This document shows positions 61,426 to 64,000 of a DNA stretch of 64,000 nucleotides, piece by piece; the stretch's first letter is position 1; each line of letters begins with the position of its first letter. Origin of the DNA: Acidobacterium sp049965615 (GTDB lineage Bacteria > Acidobacteriota > Terriglobia > Terriglobales > Acidobacteriaceae). The translations under genes were made by a program, and so were the position numbers. Under the pieces are notes generated by a model. It saw nothing but the letters and a program-made list of their open reading frames with translations, was not told the origin of the DNA and searched no databases. The stretch spans positions 1 through 64,000 of the forward strand of contig JBMFWD010000011.1 in NCBI GenBank assembly GCA_049965615.1. Reading direction: 5' to 3'.

Positions 61426-64000
61426 TCAGGAGATGTCGAGCTTGCGCGCCTTCACGCCGTTCTTCACCTTTCTGAAGAAGCCATCCGGATCGTAGGCCAG
61501 AACATTGTAGGTGCCTGGCTTGCGAACCTTGGGCGTGAATGAGGTTCCGTTGATGCGCAGCGTGTAGATCACGTCTCCGCTGGATGCATCCTGCACCTGC
61601 ACCACCGGATCGCGAAAACCGGGAGTTTCGATGGTATCCAGCTCATACTGCGCGCCCCATAAACCGTTGTCGATCTGATCGATGACGATCGGCCAACCCG
61701 CATAGGGCCCCGCGTCCGCCTGCGTCGGATCGACCCATCTGGGCCAGATGGCCACGGTGATTTTGCGAGTCGACTTGTCGCAGGTAAGGATGGAATAGCC
61801 GGTCGCGCGCAGGCGCAATCCCTCCAGCCCAGGGCCCGGATACGTAGCCGGACATGCTGTGTTGAGAATGGTCAGCTTGTTGCCGAACTTGTCCAGGTAA
61901 TCGCCCGTGTTGTGACGGCCATAGAGAGGATTCTTGCCCTCATATGGCGGCCACCAGCGGCGGGGCCAGATGCTGGAGATGGCCGGCGTGCAGATGCCAT
62001 AGACACCATCGCGAAACTCGTCAACGCCGTAATGCGACATGCTCCCCAGGTGTTGATCCCCTGAGAGATGCGGGGCAAAGCCCTTGCGAAACTTCAAAAT
62101 GCCGGCATCGCGCCCATGCTGTGGCCAGGCGTTGGAGTCATAGTCGGCAACCAGGTGATCACCCTTGACGTACACTCCCACCGGGGGAATATTGTCTTCC
62201 GGATCGTGATTGTCGGTGTAGTAATCGTGTGGCTCAGTGTGGATGCAGCCAAAGACGGTTTGCGAAACCGCAAGCTTCATCCATGTGCCGCCGCCCCAGT
62301 CCGCGGCCCACTCTTCAAGGAAGTTCAACTGCCTTTGCCCGAGGAGCTCCGCGTCCGGATCGTCGCTCTGCGCTTCGGTATCCCACTTGCGGTTGTGCGC
62401 AAAACCGTTGACGATTTCCGCTTCCGGCAGCAGCGGCTTGGGAGCCGACTTCCACTTGCGGTCTTCCAGGATGGCAAAGCTGACGCCACCCCAGCGCAGA
62501 TCGGTGTAGTAGACATGAATGCCCTGCAGCACGGGTGTGGGATCGTAGGGATCGGGCAGGTGCGAAACCTGCATGCGCTGGGCCATGTTCACCCAGCGCG
62601 GGGCCATTTTGTAACCGCCGGAGTCCTGAATCGCGAACTCTTTTGCGCCGTAACGCACCGTGCCCACCTTCGCCGCACCCTGTCCGAGCGCCGGGTTGGT
62701 CGGGCGTCCGCCGCAGCCCCAGATGTTGCCGTGGAACATATCGTGATCGTCGGTCTGGCAGGTGGAGGGAATGTCCTTGAGAAGATCGCGGGCCGACCAT
62801 CCAAAGATGAACCACTTGCGCTGATAGTCGTGCATGGCGGGCACAATCAGGTCATCCACGCGGCTTTCAATGGCGCCGTAGCCGCCGACCGGCTCATACA
62901 CCTGGTCGCCGGTCCACAGGAGAATGTCCGGATTCTGAGCGGCCAGGTGCCTGGTGAAATCGGTATGCGGAAAACCGAAGTCCCAGATGCAGGTCAGCAG
63001 GCCGACGTTAATCTTTTGCTTCTCGACGGGGTCATGGCGAATCGTGCCCCCGTAAGTGTGCCGCATCACCTTGCCTTCGTCGTCCGGCAGCTCGAGCACC
63101 ACGCGATACGGCGTGTCTTCTTTCGGATTCCAGTTGGTGACGCGAAACAGGGCGTTGCAGGCGTCATGGTCGATCGTCTCCGTGGCGATGGTCTTCCACC
63201 GTGACCCACTGCGAATCTGCAGTTTGGCTTCCCGCGTTTCCTCACCCAGCGGGGGCATCTGCGCGGAAAGCTTGAGAATGTTGCGGCTCACCGTGTAAAG
63301 CGTGAAGAAGATGGGCCCGTAGGCGCGGTCTTCATGCTTGTCCACCTTGGTGCCGCCAACCGTCCAGTCCTTGAACCAGAAGGTCATGTCGCCTCCGGTT
63401 TGCTGATCCGGCGGATACCAGTTGAAGTCCTTGATCTCGGGCCATGCAACCGGGGTGGGCTTCACCTCACCGGAGCTGCACACCAGTGCTACGCCGCCGG
63501 TGATCCAGTCCGCGGGAACTTCACGAGTGACCTCCACGGCCTTTTTCCCAGTTGGGGCCGAGGCGCGCAGCAGTACCTTGTATCCCTGCGCGGAAGGCGA
63601 GGCGTGCATCTGCAGCACAACGTCGCGATTCAGATTCACGCGCGGAGCTGAGGCTTCCAACTCGCCGATAAACAGGCGTCCGTCTGCGTGGATGCCAAGA
63701 TTCATGCCACGCCCGTAAATGGCCGTGGCGCGATAGTCGTTCATCGGGTTCTTGATGCCGATGCGGAAGCCAACCAATCCCTGCGTGGTTTCTTTCTTGT
63801 CCAGCTTTCCCAGTTGAACGCTCATCGTGAGGTCGCCCCTGCGGTCCGCGACCTCGCGAGTGAGCAGAAAGACATTGCGGTCGCCGCCGGGCGAGAAACA
63901 CTCCAGCCGGCCATCCTGCACGCGCCAATCCTGCAGCGGATTGCTCCAGTACTGCTGGCCAGGCCAGGGGCGGCTGAACGACTCGGGCCACTGACTGCGG
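61426..64000 (-). CDS. PhoD-like alkaline phosphatase (5' end beyond window)
   Basis: An incomplete protein of at least 857 residues. The frame stays open to the right edge, with an upstream stretch rich in Trp/Pro (WPESFSRPWPGQQYW). The N-terminal half is beta-rich and Ig/concanavalin-like. The metallophosphatase core has INVGLLTCIWDFGFPHTDF, NPDILLWTGDQVYEP, STCQTDDHDMFHG and HLSGDQHLGSMSHYG with metal-binding Asp/His. A short beta domain closes the C terminus (GTYNVLAYDPDGFF). PhoD enzymes are Ca/Fe phosphodiesterases or phosphomonoesterases. No start or signal is visible, but export is expected. Confidence 0.85.
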   Translation of the reverse strand, partial: RSQWPESFSRPWPGQQYWSNPLQDWRVQDGRLECFSPGGDRNVFLLTREVADRRGDLTMSVQLGKLDKKETTQGLVGFRIGIKNPMNDYRATAIYGRGMNLGIHADGRLFIGELEASAPRVNLNRDVVLQMHASPSAQGYKVLLRASAPTGKKAVEVTREVPADWITGGVALVCSSGEVKPTPVAWPEIKDFNWYPPDQQTGGDMTFWFKDWTVGGTKVDKHEDRAYGPIFFTLYTVSRNILKLSAQMPPLGEETREAKLQIRSGSRWKTIATETIDHDACNALFRVTNWNPKEDTPYRVVLELPDDEGKVMRHTYGGTIRHDPVEKQKINVGLLTCIWDFGFPHTDFTRHLAAQNPDILLWTGDQVYEPVGGYGAIESRVDDLIVPAMHDYQRKWFIFGWSARDLLKDIPSTCQTDDHDMFHGNIWGCGGRPTNPALGQGAAKVGTVRYGAKEFAIQDSGGYKMAPRWVNMAQRMQVSHLPDPYDPTPVLQGIHVYYTDLRWGGVSFAILEDRKWKSAPKPLLPEAEIVNGFAHNRKWDTEAQSDDPDAELLGQRQLNFLEEWAADWGGGTWMKLAVSQTVFGCIHTEPHDYYTDNHDPEDNIPPVGVYVKGDHLVADYDSNAWPQHGRDAGILKFRKGFAPHLSGDQHLGSMSHYGVDEFRDGVYGICTPAISSIWPRRWWPPYEGKNPLYGRHNTGDYLDKFGNKLTILNTACPATYPGPGLEGLRLRATGYSILTCDKSTRKITVAIWPRWVDPTQADAGPYAGWPIVIDQIDNGLWGAQYELDTIETPGFRDPVVQVQDASSGDVIYTLRINGTSFTPKVRKPGTYNVLAYDPDGFFRKVKNGVKARKLDIS

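Noticed and set aside
1..64000. CRISPR arrays, rRNA, transposases or phage genes
   Set aside because: No regularly spaced repeats, rRNA segments or recombinase motifs recognised in the window.

Overview
The window reads as a GC-rich chromosome of an Acidobacteriaceae-type acidobacterium (Acidobacterium, Terriglobus or Granulicella-like). This is an inference from gene content and style: large Oar-like TonB-dependent receptors with an N-terminal carboxypeptidase-regulatory-like domain, several secreted proteins of unknown family, many GTG starts, and short palindromic intergenic repeats. No 16S gene is present to confirm it.

Region 1 (1-12,400): a tRNA-Thr/tRNA-Tyr pair on the minus strand with a duplicated tRNA-Tyr 3' end, two unknown exported or anchored proteins, an M23 peptidase, then housekeeping genes (thiL, gltX, rsmD, rsmI). 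Among them is a CBS-domain site-2-protease homologue whose HExxH motif is changed to RExxR. Region 2 (10,981-14,157): a four-gene sulfur-carrier cluster (cysteine synthase, JAMM peptidase, CysO/MoaD-like carrier, MoeB-rhodanese). It resembles the mycobacterial CysO route to cysteine, but the carrier has a 20-residue tail ending in five cysteines after its Gly-Gly. Region 3 (14,467-26,300): rel, pgsA, gdhA, trpE and trpG, with a minus-strand block of a DpnI-family endonuclease and a ParE/RHH toxin-antitoxin pair lying between trpE and trpG; then efp (Asn at the usual Lys/Arg tip), acyP and apt.

Region 4 (26,300-39,200): pckA, a DksA/TraR-like protein, a TPR protein, and an overlapping seven-gene operon on the minus strand (TolC-type factor, lipoprotein adaptor, RND pump, DUF2892 protein, methyltransferase, small protein, OsmC). 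Just upstream is an ECF sigma factor fused to a zinc-finger anti-sigma-like tail, and between the two lie a GTAAC-N16-GTCT candidate promoter and three tandem copies of the ribosome-binding element.

Region 5 (39,200-64,000): catabolic functions. These are a GH92 alpha-mannosidase, a flavin oxidoreductase, a 2-oxoacid:ferredoxin oxidoreductase operon with a fused beta-gamma subunit and a branched-chain aminotransferase, a Tat-exported GH2 glycosidase, two TonB-dependent receptors, a sulfatase-fold enzyme with Thr at the formylglycine position, a membrane-anchored regulator, and a PhoD-like phosphatase cut by the window edge. The run from GH2 to PhoD looks like an uptake and degradation locus for a glycan or substituted polymer. 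Its substrate cannot be read from the sequence.

The most promising points for follow-up are the tailed CysO carrier beside its JAMM peptidase, the DpnI block splitting trpE/trpG, the RExxR pseudoprotease, and the sigma-controlled RND/OsmC operon with a repeated Shine-Dalgarno.
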